From Larkinella arboricola (GTDB taxonomy: Bacteria; Bacteroidota; Bacteroidia; Cytophagales; Spirosomataceae): DNA of 64,000 bases. The translations under genes and the position numbers were made by a program. How positions within the stretch are numbered: the stretch's first letter is position 1; every line of letters begins with the position of its first letter. This document shows, piece after piece, positions 8,142 to 17,692 of the stretch. The stretch spans positions 620,001 to 684,000 of the forward strand of contig NZ_QLMC01000005.1 in NCBI RefSeq assembly GCF_003259745.1, given 5' to 3'. The notes under the pieces were generated by a model, which saw nothing but the letters and a program-made list of their open reading frames with translations, made no database searches and was not told where the DNA came from.

Positions 8142-9410
8142 TTACTGTTCGGATGAGGTAAGCCGGGTTTGTGATTTTAGCCAGAACAACGTAGCTGCGC
8201 AGATCAGCAGCAATACCGTAGCGATCTGAAACAACTGGCTGAAACTCACCTGAGCATCCCGCAAGGCTCCCCCGGCGTACAAACTCAGACCGCCCACGAT
8301 GCAACTGCCCAGATTCAGAATGCCGTATCCGGTGGCCCGGTACCGCTCGTCGGCAATCAGGCACAGAATCGGCATCATGTTCGTATCGGCAAACACGCGT
8401 GTAAAGGCGAAGCAGATAAACCCAACAATGGCGACCGCCAAAACCGGGGTGGTGCTGGCCAGAAAAATGGCCGGGGCCGCGATGCAGAGCGCCAGAGCCG
8501 GAACCAGAATCCGACCGCGTGGATTATTGCGGCTTATCCGGTCGGTCAGTGCCCCGCCAACGAGAACGCCCACCAGGGCAGCGGTGTGGAAATAGCCGGT
8601 GGCATAGAGTCCGGCCTGCGACTGCGGCAGGTTGAAATGTTCCTGGTAAAACGTGGGCAACCACCCGACCACCAGCCAGCCGACTACGCCGAGCAGCGCC
8701 CAGAAAAGCAGCAGCAAGCTAAACGCCGGTTTGCTGAACAGATTCCGGACCGCTTCGCCAAAACGCACGGGTTTTTCGGTTCGGGTCAGAACGGTTTCGT
8801 CTTCCACGGGCCTCGGGGCGTCGCGTAAAAACAAAGCCAGTACAACGGCGTACCCGATGCCCACCAGCCCAAAGACGCTGAACGCTGTACTCCAGTCGCG
8901 GTTTTCGGCAATCATCCCGCCCAGAAAACCCAGGCTTTGCCCAATCATCACCCCTGCCAGATGAATGCCCGTTGCCAGCGAGCGGGTCGGGCCACGGTGG
9001 TAATCCACAATCAGGGCCATAGCCGCCGGAATGTAACAGGCTTCGCTGATGCCCATCAGGGCGCGGGTCAGCAGCAATTCTTCGAAGGTAGTGGCATGGG
9101 CGGTCAGCCAGGTCACCAGCGACCAGACGAACAGACTGCCGATAATGACCCGGCTGCGGTTGAACCGGTCGGCCAGAAAACCGGCGTACGGGCTCAGCAG
9201 CCCGTAAATCCAGAGGAAAACCGCCGTTAGCAACCCAAATTGTGCATCGGTCATCGGAATGGCCGCCTTGATCGACTCGCGCATGGTGGTGATCATGATG
9301 CGGTCGAGGTAGTTCAGGCAGCCCACCACGCAGAGCAGGGCCACAACCAGCCAGGCCCGCGCCGGAACGGTGACAATTTTAGGGGTGCTAACGATTGTAT
9401 CGGTTTTCAT
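8142..9410 (-). CDS. MFS transporter (sugar acid/anion cation symporter-like)
   Basis: A 422-residue major facilitator with about 12 hydrophobic segments and the motif-A loop GFLADRFNRSRVI between helices 2 and 3. It resembles the anion:cation symporter group that imports sugar acids such as hexuronates. It lies 31 nt after one sialidase-like gene and 12 nt before another, so it is almost certainly cotranscribed with the SusC/SusD system. The inferred job is inner-membrane uptake of the product released by the operon's secreted enzymes. Substrate unknown. Confidence 0.87.
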   Translation of the reverse strand: MKTDTIVSTPKIVTVPARAWLVVALLCVVGCLNYLDRIMITTMRESIKAAIPMTDAQFGLLTAVFLWIYGLLSPYAGFLADRFNRSRVIIGSLFVWSLVTWLTAHATTFEELLLTRALMGISEACYIPAAMALIVDYHRGPTRSLATGIHLAGVMIGQSLGFLGGMIAENRDWSTAFSVFGLVGIGYAVVLALFLRDAPRPVEDETVLTRTEKPVRFGEAVRNLFSKPAFSLLLLFWALLGVVGWLVVGWLPTFYQEHFNLPQSQAGLYATGYFHTAALVGVLVGGALTDRISRNNPRGRILVPALALCIAAPAIFLASTTPVLAVAIVGFICFAFTRVFADTNMMPILCLIADERYRATGYGILNLGSCIVGGLSLYAGGALRDAQVSFSQLFQIATVLLLICAATLFWLKSQTRLTSSEQ

Positions 9411-9441
9411 AAAAAGGGTTCAGGAGCTACGGAGGGTACGA

Positions 9442-10647
9442 TTACTTCAGTTCCAGAATCGATCCGGCAATGTGACGGGTACCATTGTTCAGGTTGTAAT
9501 AATAGACAACCAGCACCCGGTTTTTATCCAGTTGCACCGACCACGGATAGCCAATGTCGCCGTTGCCGCCGTCCTCGCGCAGCACAATTTCGGGAGCGGT
9601 TTTATAATCGGTGCATTCGGCGTTCAGGATGCGCGCCCGGATTCCATACGGTTTATGACGGTATCCGTAGACGAGCATGACCCGGTTGTCGGCCAGTCGC
9701 ATAGCCTGCATGGGGTGGCCCTGAAAGCCCATTTTTTCCCACTTGAAGCTTTTTCCGCCATCGGTCGAGCGGGCAATACACGCCTGATCGTCCATGTCGG
9801 CGGTGCGCAGAAAACCAATAATATCACCTTTGGGCGTTTCATAAGCCGATGCTTCGTTGAAAGACGCCTTGTCATCAATGGCGACTACGCTCTGGTATTT
9901 CCAGGTCAGGCCCTTGTCGTCCGACACGATCAAATGGTTGGAGGTTTTCTTGGGCGAATTGGAATCACTGGAAGCGACCACCCAGTAGATACGGCCGCTT
10001 TTGCCTTCGTACAAAGCGCCCCGGTTGTAGGCCGGGATGGGTGTTCCGCCGAGGGGACTGTAGTTGATTTCGGGTTCGATATGGAGCGGATAGATCGGTC
10101 CCTGCCAGGTTTTGGCGCCATCGGTGGAACGCACCAGATAACCGCCCAGAAAATAAGCGTCGCCCCCTTTAAAGAACGGCTTTTTCAGGTTTTCGACCCC
10201 GTCGGGACGCAGGAACGCCCAGCCGTAACTGGCGCACAGAATATCGCCGTTTTTCAGTTGCAGCAGACACGGGTCCTGCGAGCCGCCAAACGCGTGGGAA
10301 TAAATCAGTTCCGGTTCTTTCGTCCAGTTTTCCCCATCCTTCGAGCGGACGGCTACCAGATAGCTGTTCGGGTCTACGTGGCTGGTACCCTTTTCGCCAA
10401 AGCCTTTGCGGTCCGGGGCCCGCCGGAAAGCCAGCAGGTATTCTCCGTTGGGTTTTTTGATGATCGAAGGAAACGACGAGTAAAACCGTTCATCCTGATA
10501 AATCACCAGATCTTTCACTTTCCGGGCCTGCGGTTTTGCTTCGCGGGGGGCGGGGGGCTCCGGTTCCGATACGGTTTTGGGAGCCATCGCAATGGAGGCT
10601 AAACAAGTCAGGAATACCCAAATGGCGGGTTTAAATACTTTTTTCAT
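9442..10647 (-). CDS. Exported sialidase/BNR-repeat protein
   Basis: A 401-residue protein with an N-terminal signal (KPAIWVFLTCLASIAMA) and a Pro-rich linker before the propeller. Three clear Asp-box repeats are present: RSTDGAKTW, SDDKGLTW and RSTDGGKSF. An AFRRAP segment in the first blade resembles the Arg-containing FRIP region of exo-sialidases. A QDPCLLQLKNGDIL block and DIGYPW near the end are typical of bacterial exo-alpha-sialidase-like proteins. It is unrelated at close range to the two paralogues around it. Glycosidase activity is likely; sialic acid as substrate is not established, since no nan genes are nearby. Confidence 0.82.
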   Translation of the reverse strand: MKKVFKPAIWVFLTCLASIAMAPKTVSEPEPPAPREAKPQARKVKDLVIYQDERFYSSFPSIIKKPNGEYLLAFRRAPDRKGFGEKGTSHVDPNSYLVAVRSKDGENWTKEPELIYSHAFGGSQDPCLLQLKNGDILCASYGWAFLRPDGVENLKKPFFKGGDAYFLGGYLVRSTDGAKTWQGPIYPLHIEPEINYSPLGGTPIPAYNRGALYEGKSGRIYWVVASSDSNSPKKTSNHLIVSDDKGLTWKYQSVVAIDDKASFNEASAYETPKGDIIGFLRTADMDDQACIARSTDGGKSFKWEKMGFQGHPMQAMRLADNRVMLVYGYRHKPYGIRARILNAECTDYKTAPEIVLREDGGNGDIGYPWSVQLDKNRVLVVYYYNLNNGTRHIAGSILELK

Positions 10648-10678
10648 ATACTAAAAGTTGATAACACTCTTAAATTGG

Positions 10679-10810
10679 TTACAAAGCAATGCGCATCAGT
10701 CCTTTGGCAATCTCAACTGCCGCACTGTGTCCTCGGTAGCAGCCCGAAATCGGGTTGAGTTCGGCCGGGATGATAAAAGCCTGGATAATCCCGTTGGGAG
10801 CGTCGCTTAC
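10679..10810 (-). pseudogene. C-terminal remnant of an unidentified gene
   Basis: The 163-nt gap between two sialidase-like genes contains 43 protein-like codons in the minus strand, ending in TAA at 10681-10679. They include NGIIQAFIIPAELNPISG and YRGHSAAVEIAKGLMRIAL. The frame starts directly after, and in phase with, the stop of the upstream gene, and there is no start codon of its own until a late CTG-ATG (LM). It looks like the tail of a gene whose front was deleted. I do not recognise the family. Confidence 0.45.
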
Positions 10811-11860
10811 TTAATTGGTGGTGCTAATCTGGTTTAGCGGCACTTTTGCAAAATAGATACTGGATTTCCCCTCATGGCTTGAATAATAGGTAACCAGCAG
10901 CTTATCCTTTTCGAGTACTAATCCGGGATAGCTACTGTCGCCATTACTGGGCAATTTGATCGTTTTCTTGATGTTGCCCTTCAAATCCAGCAGGTGAAGC
11001 GCGGTTGACGCCTGTTTGCCTTCGTGGAAGCGGGTGCCTAGAACAAGCTGGTTTTTATCTAAAAACAGGAAGTTGGGGCCGCCCAGGCGCACCGTTAGTT
11101 TATCGTAGCTCCAGTTTTTGTAGGGGGGCAGGCTAGTGTACAGAACGCCCATCTGATCCTCCGTTTCGCGCCGGAGAACGATGAACATCTTGTCGTTTTT
11201 ATCAAAGCGGATGGTGGCTTCGTTGGGGCTGCCGTCCACCGATAAATCCGCCACTTTCTCAAACTTCCGGCCATCCTTGGTTTTCAGGACCTGCGCAAAC
11301 ATGTCCCGCTTCCATTTCCCGTTTACGTCGGTATATTTTATGCTATACATGACCCCGTAGCCAACGCCCTTGTGCCAGGTTACGCGCCAGATCCAGTCCA
11401 GCGTGGGCGTGATTCCCGAACCATACGTCACTTTCTGCAAGGGCGTGAAATTCTCGCCGGCCTTGTCAGAGAAGGAAGCATAGGGCGTTAAGGTCCAGTA
11501 GCGGCCATCCCGAAATTTGCCAGCCGCGACAATGGCCATGAGGGTTCCGTCAGGACGCACCGAAAGCCGGGCCTCCCGGACATCTTCCGTGCTGGATTCA
11601 AAAAGCTTGACGGATTCCCACTTCACACCATCTTTGGAGCGGATGACGCGGACCTTGCCATCACTCTCGTTGCCGACGTGGTTGGTCGCTTCGCGCAGCG
11701 TGCAGTAATAATAATCCTTGAATTTGATCAAATCGGGAAACGCGTCATGGGGGCTTTTATCCCAGATTTTGGTCACTTCAATTTCACTGTTCTCCTGTGC
11801 ATGGGCAGCTGTTATACAGGCCAGTCCAAGCCAAAGCAGGATGTATTTTCCAACTTTCAT
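10811..11860 (-). CDS. Exported sialidase-fold (BNR-like) protein, paralogue B
   Basis: A 349-residue protein with signal peptide (KYILLWLGLACITAAHA, cut before QEN). It is homologous along its length to the product of 7098-8129: both open with E/SVTKIWD, then REA/EGxNHV, an Asp-box-like RSKDGVKW/SRDGKEW, then RLGGPNFL and a conserved SYPG near the C-terminus. It follows susD by 27 nt, so it is the first enzyme-like product after the SusC/SusD pair. The propeller fold is probable; catalytic residues are not obvious. A role in extracellular or periplasmic glycan cleavage or binding is inferred from position. Confidence 0.78.
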   Translation of the reverse strand: MKVGKYILLWLGLACITAAHAQENSEIEVTKIWDKSPHDAFPDLIKFKDYYYCTLREATNHVGNESDGKVRVIRSKDGVKWESVKLFESSTEDVREARLSVRPDGTLMAIVAAGKFRDGRYWTLTPYASFSDKAGENFTPLQKVTYGSGITPTLDWIWRVTWHKGVGYGVMYSIKYTDVNGKWKRDMFAQVLKTKDGRKFEKVADLSVDGSPNEATIRFDKNDKMFIVLRRETEDQMGVLYTSLPPYKNWSYDKLTVRLGGPNFLFLDKNQLVLGTRFHEGKQASTALHLLDLKGNIKKTIKLPSNGDSSYPGLVLEKDKLLVTYYSSHEGKSSIYFAKVPLNQISTTN

Positions 11861-11887
11861 ATCAGTTAAGGGTTTAGGAAATCAAAA

Positions 11888-13363
11888 TTAATAGCCGGGA
11901 TTCTGCTTCACTTTGGGTTCCAGGCTTAATACGCCGTTGGAAATGGGGAACAGCAGCAAATCGTTCTGGCCTTTTTTGCTCTGAAGATTCGGCACCAGGT
12001 CGAAGGCTTTGCCGAACCGGACCAGGTCCCACCAGCGTTTGCCTTCAAACAGCAGTTCCAGCAGCCGTTCTTTCAGAATGGCCTCGTCGTTTTGCTCCTT
12101 CGTACCGCTGACAAAGACGTGTTTGCCCGCATTTTCCTTATATGCCCGCTGCCGAACCAGATTGATTTCGGTGGAGGGGTCCTGCCCCAGCGCATTCTTG
12201 GCTTCGGCTTTCATTAACAGAATGTCCGCGTACCGATACAGGATAATATCGCTCAGGAAAAGCCGGTTTCCACCTACGATGACGCCCTGTCCTTTCATCG
12301 TCAGCGTGGTGTAAAAGGTGGGTTTCCCGGCCGCATCGTACGTGTATACTTCGTGGAAACTGGCCTTTTTGCGAGTGTCATCCTCCGTAAATTGTTTCCG
12401 GACCAGATCCGTTACCACCAGCAAGCCCTGTCCACTGCCCACGGGATTAATCATTTTCAGGGTTTCCGCATCGGTATTGGCCGGTACGGCGCTGCCGATA
12501 ATCCACTGCCGCCAGAAGTGATTGTTAGCCGCGCCGTCCAGATCCTGGAACCGGATGGCCATCACAATCTCTTTATTGCCCTTATTGGCATACTGAAACA
12601 GATCGCCATAGTTGGGCAACAGCGACACATCGGCTTTCTCGATTTCACCGATTGCGGCCAGCGCCGTCGTAAAATCACCCTGACCGCCGTTCAACCGCTT
12701 GGCCGTCCAGAGGTGTACGTCGGCTTTCACAGCCTGGGCCGCTGGTTTCGACCACTTGAAACGCCCGGTCGGAAAATTGTTGTCGGGATACAGTTGCAGG
12801 GCTTTTTCCAGATCGTCCTTGATTAATTTGAAAATCTCAGCCTGCGGAGAGCGCTCTTTTACGGTTACGTCGGCGCTGGCACTTTCGGTTGGCTCCGTGC
12901 GGATGATTAAATCGCCCCAGGTTTTGGTCATGGCGAAATAGGTAAACGCTCGCATGGTATAAGCCTGGGCCAGGATCGAATTTTTGGCGGCTTCTGAACT
13001 GAACGTAATCCCCGGAACATACTTCAGAATCAGGTTGGCCGAGTTGATCACCGTATAATAAATCCGCCAATCCGTATGCAGGGGCTGATCGGCACTTAAG
13101 GCATTGTGCAGCATGTCATTCCCCCCAGTGCCGTACACTCCGCCCTGGAAGATTTCGGAGCGTTGTTCACCGACCGCCGTGAGGGCATCTTCAATGGCGC
13201 GCAGGTTTACATACATCCCGTTCAGGGCTCCTTCGGCATCGTTCTGAGTTTTCCAGAATGTATTGTTGGTAATAACGCTCACTGGACTTACATCCAGGAC
13301 ATTACAGGAAAAACAACTAATCAGAATAAAACTGATACTGAATACTAGTTTAAGACTTTTCAT
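11888..13363 (-). CDS. SusD/RagB-family nutrient-binding lipoprotein
   Basis: A 491-residue outer-membrane lipoprotein. It has a signal peptide with a lipobox region (LISCFSCN, acceptor Cys17 or Cys20), the SusD N-terminal signature (NTFWKTQNDAEGALNGMYVNL) and the C-terminal signature ERLLELLFEGKRWWDLVRFGK, followed by LLFPI and a PKVKQNPGY end. SusD proteins sit on the cell surface over the SusC channel and bind the ligand for import. It starts 11 nt after susC, the standard arrangement. Confidence 0.96.
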   Translation of the reverse strand: MKSLKLVFSISFILISCFSCNVLDVSPVSVITNNTFWKTQNDAEGALNGMYVNLRAIEDALTAVGEQRSEIFQGGVYGTGGNDMLHNALSADQPLHTDWRIYYTVINSANLILKYVPGITFSSEAAKNSILAQAYTMRAFTYFAMTKTWGDLIIRTEPTESASADVTVKERSPQAEIFKLIKDDLEKALQLYPDNNFPTGRFKWSKPAAQAVKADVHLWTAKRLNGGQGDFTTALAAIGEIEKADVSLLPNYGDLFQYANKGNKEIVMAIRFQDLDGAANNHFWRQWIIGSAVPANTDAETLKMINPVGSGQGLLVVTDLVRKQFTEDDTRKKASFHEVYTYDAAGKPTFYTTLTMKGQGVIVGGNRLFLSDIILYRYADILLMKAEAKNALGQDPSTEINLVRQRAYKENAGKHVFVSGTKEQNDEAILKERLLELLFEGKRWWDLVRFGKAFDLVPNLQSKKGQNDLLLFPISNGVLSLEPKVKQNPGY

Positions 13364-13374
13364 AGCGCGTTCGA

Positions 13375-16300
13375 TCAGAATGACAGTTTAGCTCCGAAAA
13401 TGATATTCTTTGGCAGGGCATACCGGCCATCGTCTTTTCCGCCTTCTTCCGGGTTAAGACCGTTGTATTTCGTGAAGTAATGAATGTTATTGAGCGTCGC
13501 GTTGAACCGGAGATTGGCAACTTTGAACTTGCTCAGGAATGAGGTCGGGACTCCATAGCTCAGGGTGATTTCGCGCAGGGCCAGGAAGTCGCCGGAACCA
13601 TAATAAAGGGATGTGCCTCCCGTTGTTGTGCCGTCAAACAGGTTGCGCTGTACGCGTTCTCCACCCCAGTACGAGCGGGGCAGCTCGGCAATATCGCCCT
13701 GTTTTTTCCACGAACGATCCACCATGTCCTGCGTCAGGTTGCCATCGGCATACATGTTGCCATCCAGAAACATTTTCGCCCAGTTGAAGATGGTATGCCC
13801 CGCCGTGTAATCCATCCGGACGTACAGCGACAGGTTTTTGTAGCTGACGGTATTAGCCATCCCACCTGTCCAGACCGGGAACTGATTGCCCATGTACCGC
13901 TTGTCGCGGGAGTCGATCAGACCATTCTTGTCGGCATCATAATATTCAACATCTCCTCCGTATTGCTTTTTGTCGTTCCCCACAATGTAGGTAGCAACGG
14001 GGCCACTCTGGGCCGCTTCATCCGTGGGGTATACCCGAACGAACTGCCGATCATACATTTCACCCATTCGGAGCCCTTCCTGCAAACCGCCTTTCCAGCG
14101 GTAATCCTGCGCGGCATCGTCCCAGACCAGAAAACCGCCTACCCGGTTATTTTCCGCGCCGTTATAGGGAAGTTTCAGGATCTTGTTTTTGGTCTTGGAA
14201 GCATTGAAACTCAACTGCCACTGAACCGGCGAAGAGGGGCCTAACACCCGGGCGCCCAGTTCCAGGTCAAAGCCCCGGTTTTGCAGGCTGCCCAGATTGG
14301 TCAGTACACTCGAAAAACCCGTCGAATTTGGAAGGGGGAGACTGGTTAGCAGGTTATCCGTTACCCGGCTATAGACATCGGCAATCAGGGTTACGCGGTT
14401 GCTGAAAAAGCCCAGATCGGTACCGATATTGAACGTTTTCGACTGCTCCCACTTTAAGTCCTTATTGGCAATAACGGTATTCTGAATGGCAGCAGCTCCG
14501 GCATATCTTGCGCCGACACTGTAAGCCCCTTGTGCCGTAAAGTCACCCAAACCGCTGATATTCCCGTTGACCCCGTAACTGGCCCGGAGCTTCAACTGCG
14601 ACCACGTATTATTAGACCAGGTCCAGAATTTTTCGTTGTGCACATTCCAGCCCAGCGAAACCCCCGGAAAAAAGCCCCATTTGTAGGCATCCCCCAAATT
14701 GGAAGCCCCATCGTAGCGCATATTGAGCGAAACCAGGTACTTCATGTCATAATTGTAATTGGCGCTGGCGAAGTAGCCCATGATGACATGTTTCGAAATC
14801 GAACTGCTGACAGAAACCGCTTCCCCGGAAGCATTCAGCGTTGGAATCAAATCGGTTGACGCATTCCGGCCACTGGCGCTCAACGCGCTGTTTTTCCGGT
14901 CGTAGTAGGCAAAACCGGCCCGGGCATCCAGGTTGTGCACCCGGTTAAAGGTCTTGTTGTAGGAGAATACCCCATCCACCTGATACTGTAGCCATTTGGA
15001 ACTGCTGGCCGATGCGACCCGGGAATCGACATACGCCGTGGGACCATTCCAGTAACCCGGTTGGAAATTATACGAGTTACCCGTCGTGTTGTACATGGAT
15101 ACCAGCGGTTCGAACGCCAGACCGGGAGCAATATCCCACCGACCGCCGAACGACAAGGTCAGTTTCTCGTTGACATTCTCATTGACCCGGGTTGTCATCT
15201 GATACAGCGGGTTACCGATCGAGTTGTTCGTACCGGGCGCCAGCGTACCGTCTTCAAAATACAGCTTGGCGGTAGGGGCCAGACCGGCATTGCGGTAGAA
15301 AATAACCGCAGTGGAGCTGTAGGGTTCGTTGTTGGAGGCCCGGGAATAAATGGCACTCGACGTAATTTTAAGGTTATCCCGAACTTTCAGTTCACCGCTC
15401 ATATTCAGGCTTAACCGGTCGTATTTTGTGGTAATAACGGTTCCGTCGGCTTTCAGGTAGCCAAGCCCGACATTGAACGTCGATTTGTCATTTCCGCCCG
15501 AAATGTTCAGGTTGTGGTTGTGCGACAGGGCCGTTTGATACAGCAGGGACTGGAAATCGGTATCCTGAAAGATCAGGGTTTTGGTCGGGTCGGCGGGGTC
15601 GGGCATACTTTGCCAGCCTTCGTTCAGTTTGTGCTGGTTTGCGGGCGTCAGATACTGCGTGGTAAAAGCCGTATTCCGGGTTAAATCGTTACCTGTACCG
15701 TATCCCATCGGTAGTGTCAACCGCGACGCATAACTGCCAAATTTGGCATCGTCACTAAAAACGCCCAGGCGGTTGATTGTCAGGTAGTCCCGCGCATTGG
15801 CCATTTTGTACAGTTTACCGGGCCGAGAGTCCGTCAGATCATAACTGTAAGAAATCCGGGCCTGCCCCGATTTACCCCGGCGTGTGGTCACGATAACCAC
15901 CCCGTTGGAGCCCCGGGCACCGTAGATGGCCGTCGAAGCGGCATCTTTCAAGACCTGCATGGTTTCGATCTCGTCGGCGTTCAGGTCGCTCAAATCTGTC
16001 CTGATAACCCCGTCGATGATGTACAGCGGAGCGGCTGCGTCCGGGTTATTGATGGAGGTTCCTCCGCGGACGATTACGCGGGGGGCGGCACCCGGCTGGC
16101 CGGACGTGCTCTGTACGCGAACACCCGAAACCGACCCTTGCAGGGCCGATGCCGGGTTGGCCATCGGCACGTTTTCCAATACCTTATTATCAATTTTACT
16201 GATCGAAGTGGTCAGCGTTTCCCGCGACTGCGTTCCGTAGCCCACCACCACGACCTCATTCAGCGTTTTGGTGTCTCCTTTCAGGGTAATGCTCACCAGC

Positions 16301-16596
16301 GACTGGCTGCCAACGGTTATTTCCTGAGACTCATAGCCCAGAAAGCTAAAGACCAGCACCGCCTGGTCGTTGGGAACATTGATGGCATACTGGCCATTGA
16401 CGTCGGTCGTGGTTCCGGTTGTGGTTCCTTTCAGAACGATGCTCACGCCGGGCAGACCTTCGTTGCGCTCGTCGGTAACAGTGCCCTTAACCGTACGGGT
16501 TTGCTGAGCCACAACCGCCAGGCTGCAACAGAGCAGTGTAAGCAGAAAAAAACAGTGCTTTCCCGTTAAAAAAGCTGGTAAAGTTTTCTTTTTCAT
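13375..16596 (-). CDS. SusC/RagA-family TonB-dependent transporter
   Basis: A 1073-residue outer-membrane channel with signal peptide (cleavage near VVAQQ, ~31). A carboxypeptidase-like beta-sandwich is at about residues 34-110 (VKGTVTDERNEGLPGVSIVLKG). A TonB-box-like LNEVVVVGYG follows, then the plug with NPDAAAPLYIIDGV and DAASTAIYGARGSNGVV, and finally a large beta-barrel ending in Phe (IFGAKLSF). No extra N-terminal STN/sigma-signalling domain is seen, so control probably comes from the AraC regulator next door. It imports oligosaccharides or similar ligands with the SusD partner, powered by TonB. It is the first gene of the minus operon. Confidence 0.97.
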   Translation of the reverse strand: MKKKTLPAFLTGKHCFFLLTLLCCSLAVVAQQTRTVKGTVTDERNEGLPGVSIVLKGTTTGTTTDVNGQYAINVPNDQAVLVFSFLGYESQEITVGSQSLVSITLKGDTKTLNEVVVVGYGTQSRETLTTSISKIDNKVLENVPMANPASALQGSVSGVRVQSTSGQPGAAPRVIVRGGTSINNPDAAAPLYIIDGVIRTDLSDLNADEIETMQVLKDAASTAIYGARGSNGVVIVTTRRGKSGQARISYSYDLTDSRPGKLYKMANARDYLTINRLGVFSDDAKFGSYASRLTLPMGYGTGNDLTRNTAFTTQYLTPANQHKLNEGWQSMPDPADPTKTLIFQDTDFQSLLYQTALSHNHNLNISGGNDKSTFNVGLGYLKADGTVITTKYDRLSLNMSGELKVRDNLKITSSAIYSRASNNEPYSSTAVIFYRNAGLAPTAKLYFEDGTLAPGTNNSIGNPLYQMTTRVNENVNEKLTLSFGGRWDIAPGLAFEPLVSMYNTTGNSYNFQPGYWNGPTAYVDSRVASASSSKWLQYQVDGVFSYNKTFNRVHNLDARAGFAYYDRKNSALSASGRNASTDLIPTLNASGEAVSVSSSISKHVIMGYFASANYNYDMKYLVSLNMRYDGASNLGDAYKWGFFPGVSLGWNVHNEKFWTWSNNTWSQLKLRASYGVNGNISGLGDFTAQGAYSVGARYAGAAAIQNTVIANKDLKWEQSKTFNIGTDLGFFSNRVTLIADVYSRVTDNLLTSLPLPNSTGFSSVLTNLGSLQNRGFDLELGARVLGPSSPVQWQLSFNASKTKNKILKLPYNGAENNRVGGFLVWDDAAQDYRWKGGLQEGLRMGEMYDRQFVRVYPTDEAAQSGPVATYIVGNDKKQYGGDVEYYDADKNGLIDSRDKRYMGNQFPVWTGGMANTVSYKNLSLYVRMDYTAGHTIFNWAKMFLDGNMYADGNLTQDMVDRSWKKQGDIAELPRSYWGGERVQRNLFDGTTTGGTSLYYGSGDFLALREITLSYGVPTSFLSKFKVANLRFNATLNNIHYFTKYNGLNPEEGGKDDGRYALPKNIIFGAKLSF

Positions 16597-16636
16597 AAGT
16601 ATCCCGAATAAAAAGTCGTGCCGAAGTTGACAGAAG

Positions 16637-16693
16637 CAAAATTAGGTTTCGGTCCTGTCGAAATCTGCTACTTTTATCTGTATTTGTGATACT
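16637..16693 (-). promoter_or_regulatory. susC promoter with paired AraC-type operator
   Basis: On the minus strand a half-site AGTATCACAAATA begins at 16693 and a second, AGTAGCAGATTT, at 16672, i.e. 21 bp (two helical turns) apart; GATAAA precedes the second. Exactly 28 nt after the start of the second half-site lies the -7 box TAATTTTG (16644-16637), followed by CT. There is no -33 TTG, as expected if an activator bound here replaces it. The same module occurs at 17693-17749. The susC ATG is about 40 nt downstream. Confidence 0.7.
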
Positions 16694-16741
16694 ATTTTTC
16701 AGAAAAGTCGTACCGGTATTTTTTGAGTCAGATAACTGCCT

Positions 16742-17614
16742 TCAGACGGCAGCGTTCAGGGTCTTCCGGTATTCGCTGGGCGTCATTCGCTTGATCTTTT
16801 TGAACTGACGGTTGAAATTAGCGAGGTTATTGAAACCGCTTTCGGTGGCGGCTTCAACGATGTTGAGGTCTTTTTCGGAGATCAGTTTACAGGCGTGACC
16901 GATGCGCACGGTATTTAAATATTCTACGAAGGAGACGCGGTAGTGTTCCTTGAAAAAGCAGCAAAACGTCGTCAGGGCCATGTTGGCAACGCCCGCAATT
17001 TCGGGCAGCGTAATTTCTTCCTGGAAGTTCTGCATGATATACTGGTTGATCTTTCTCAGGTGGTCGGACGATTTCAGCGGAATGTTTTGTACGTAGCCCG
17101 GGCTGGCAAGCATCTCATAGTCAGTGGTATTTGCTAAAAGGTCAAAGACGGATAGCAGGGCTGAGATCCGCTGCAACCCATTCATGGTTAGCATCTGTTT
17201 CATGAGGTCGGTTATCTTTTCGCGGGTTGCGCCGGTGATTTCCATTCCCCGGTTGGAGCGCATCAGGAAATTCCGGAACGGTTCCATCTCCGGGATGTCC
17301 ATGAACGGTTTTCCCAGAAAATTATCCACAAACTGCACCACAATAGCGTCGGCCTGGCATTCGGCTTCGCCCCTGAAAAATTCCGGATCGTTCACCCAGA
17401 CATGCGGAAGCGACGGACCCATAAACACCAGATCACCGGCATCGAAATACCCGATGTGATCGCCCACCATCCGGCGGCCGGTACTTTTCAGAACCAGTAC
17501 TAATTCGTATTCCGGATGATAATGCCACGGGCAGGGAAAAAATTGGCCAACTTCCTGAAATACAATAAAAGATTTGTCGTATTCCTGTGGTAACCGAACT
17601 TCAACTGTTTTCAT
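16742..17614 (-). CDS. AraC-family transcriptional regulator
   Basis: A 290-residue regulator. The N-terminal half is a cupin sensor (PCPWHYHPEYELVLVL, then GDLVFMGPSLPHVW) with His residues that could hold a metal or ligand. The C-terminal ~100 residues form the double helix-turn-helix (LPEIAGVANMALTTFCCFFK and NIVEAATESGFNNLANFNRQ, ending MTPSEYRK). It sits between two operons transcribed away from and beside it, both preceded by matching direct-repeat operators, so it is the obvious regulator of both. Site A lies 79 bp upstream of its own ATG and could also govern its own expression. Confidence 0.93.
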   Translation of the reverse strand: MKTVEVRLPQEYDKSFIVFQEVGQFFPCPWHYHPEYELVLVLKSTGRRMVGDHIGYFDAGDLVFMGPSLPHVWVNDPEFFRGEAECQADAIVVQFVDNFLGKPFMDIPEMEPFRNFLMRSNRGMEITGATREKITDLMKQMLTMNGLQRISALLSVFDLLANTTDYEMLASPGYVQNIPLKSSDHLRKINQYIMQNFQEEITLPEIAGVANMALTTFCCFFKEHYRVSFVEYLNTVRIGHACKLISEKDLNIVEAATESGFNNLANFNRQFKKIKRMTPSEYRKTLNAAV

Positions 17615-17692
17615 GATGGATAGAGCTTAGGATATAAAAGAGGTGAGTAAGTATACCAAAAAAAGTGAAGCAACCGGAGAGTTGTGAAAAAT

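Noticed and set aside
9370-10602. A 410-codon plus-strand frame over the BNR-repeat gene
   Set aside because: It is antisense to three Asp boxes and a signal peptide on the minus strand; no domain or promoter supports it.
4409-16596. Classical sialic-acid utilisation locus
   Set aside because: Sialidase-fold proteins are present, but no N-acetylneuraminate lyase, epimerase, kinase or NagA/NagB genes are nearby, so the substrate is left open.
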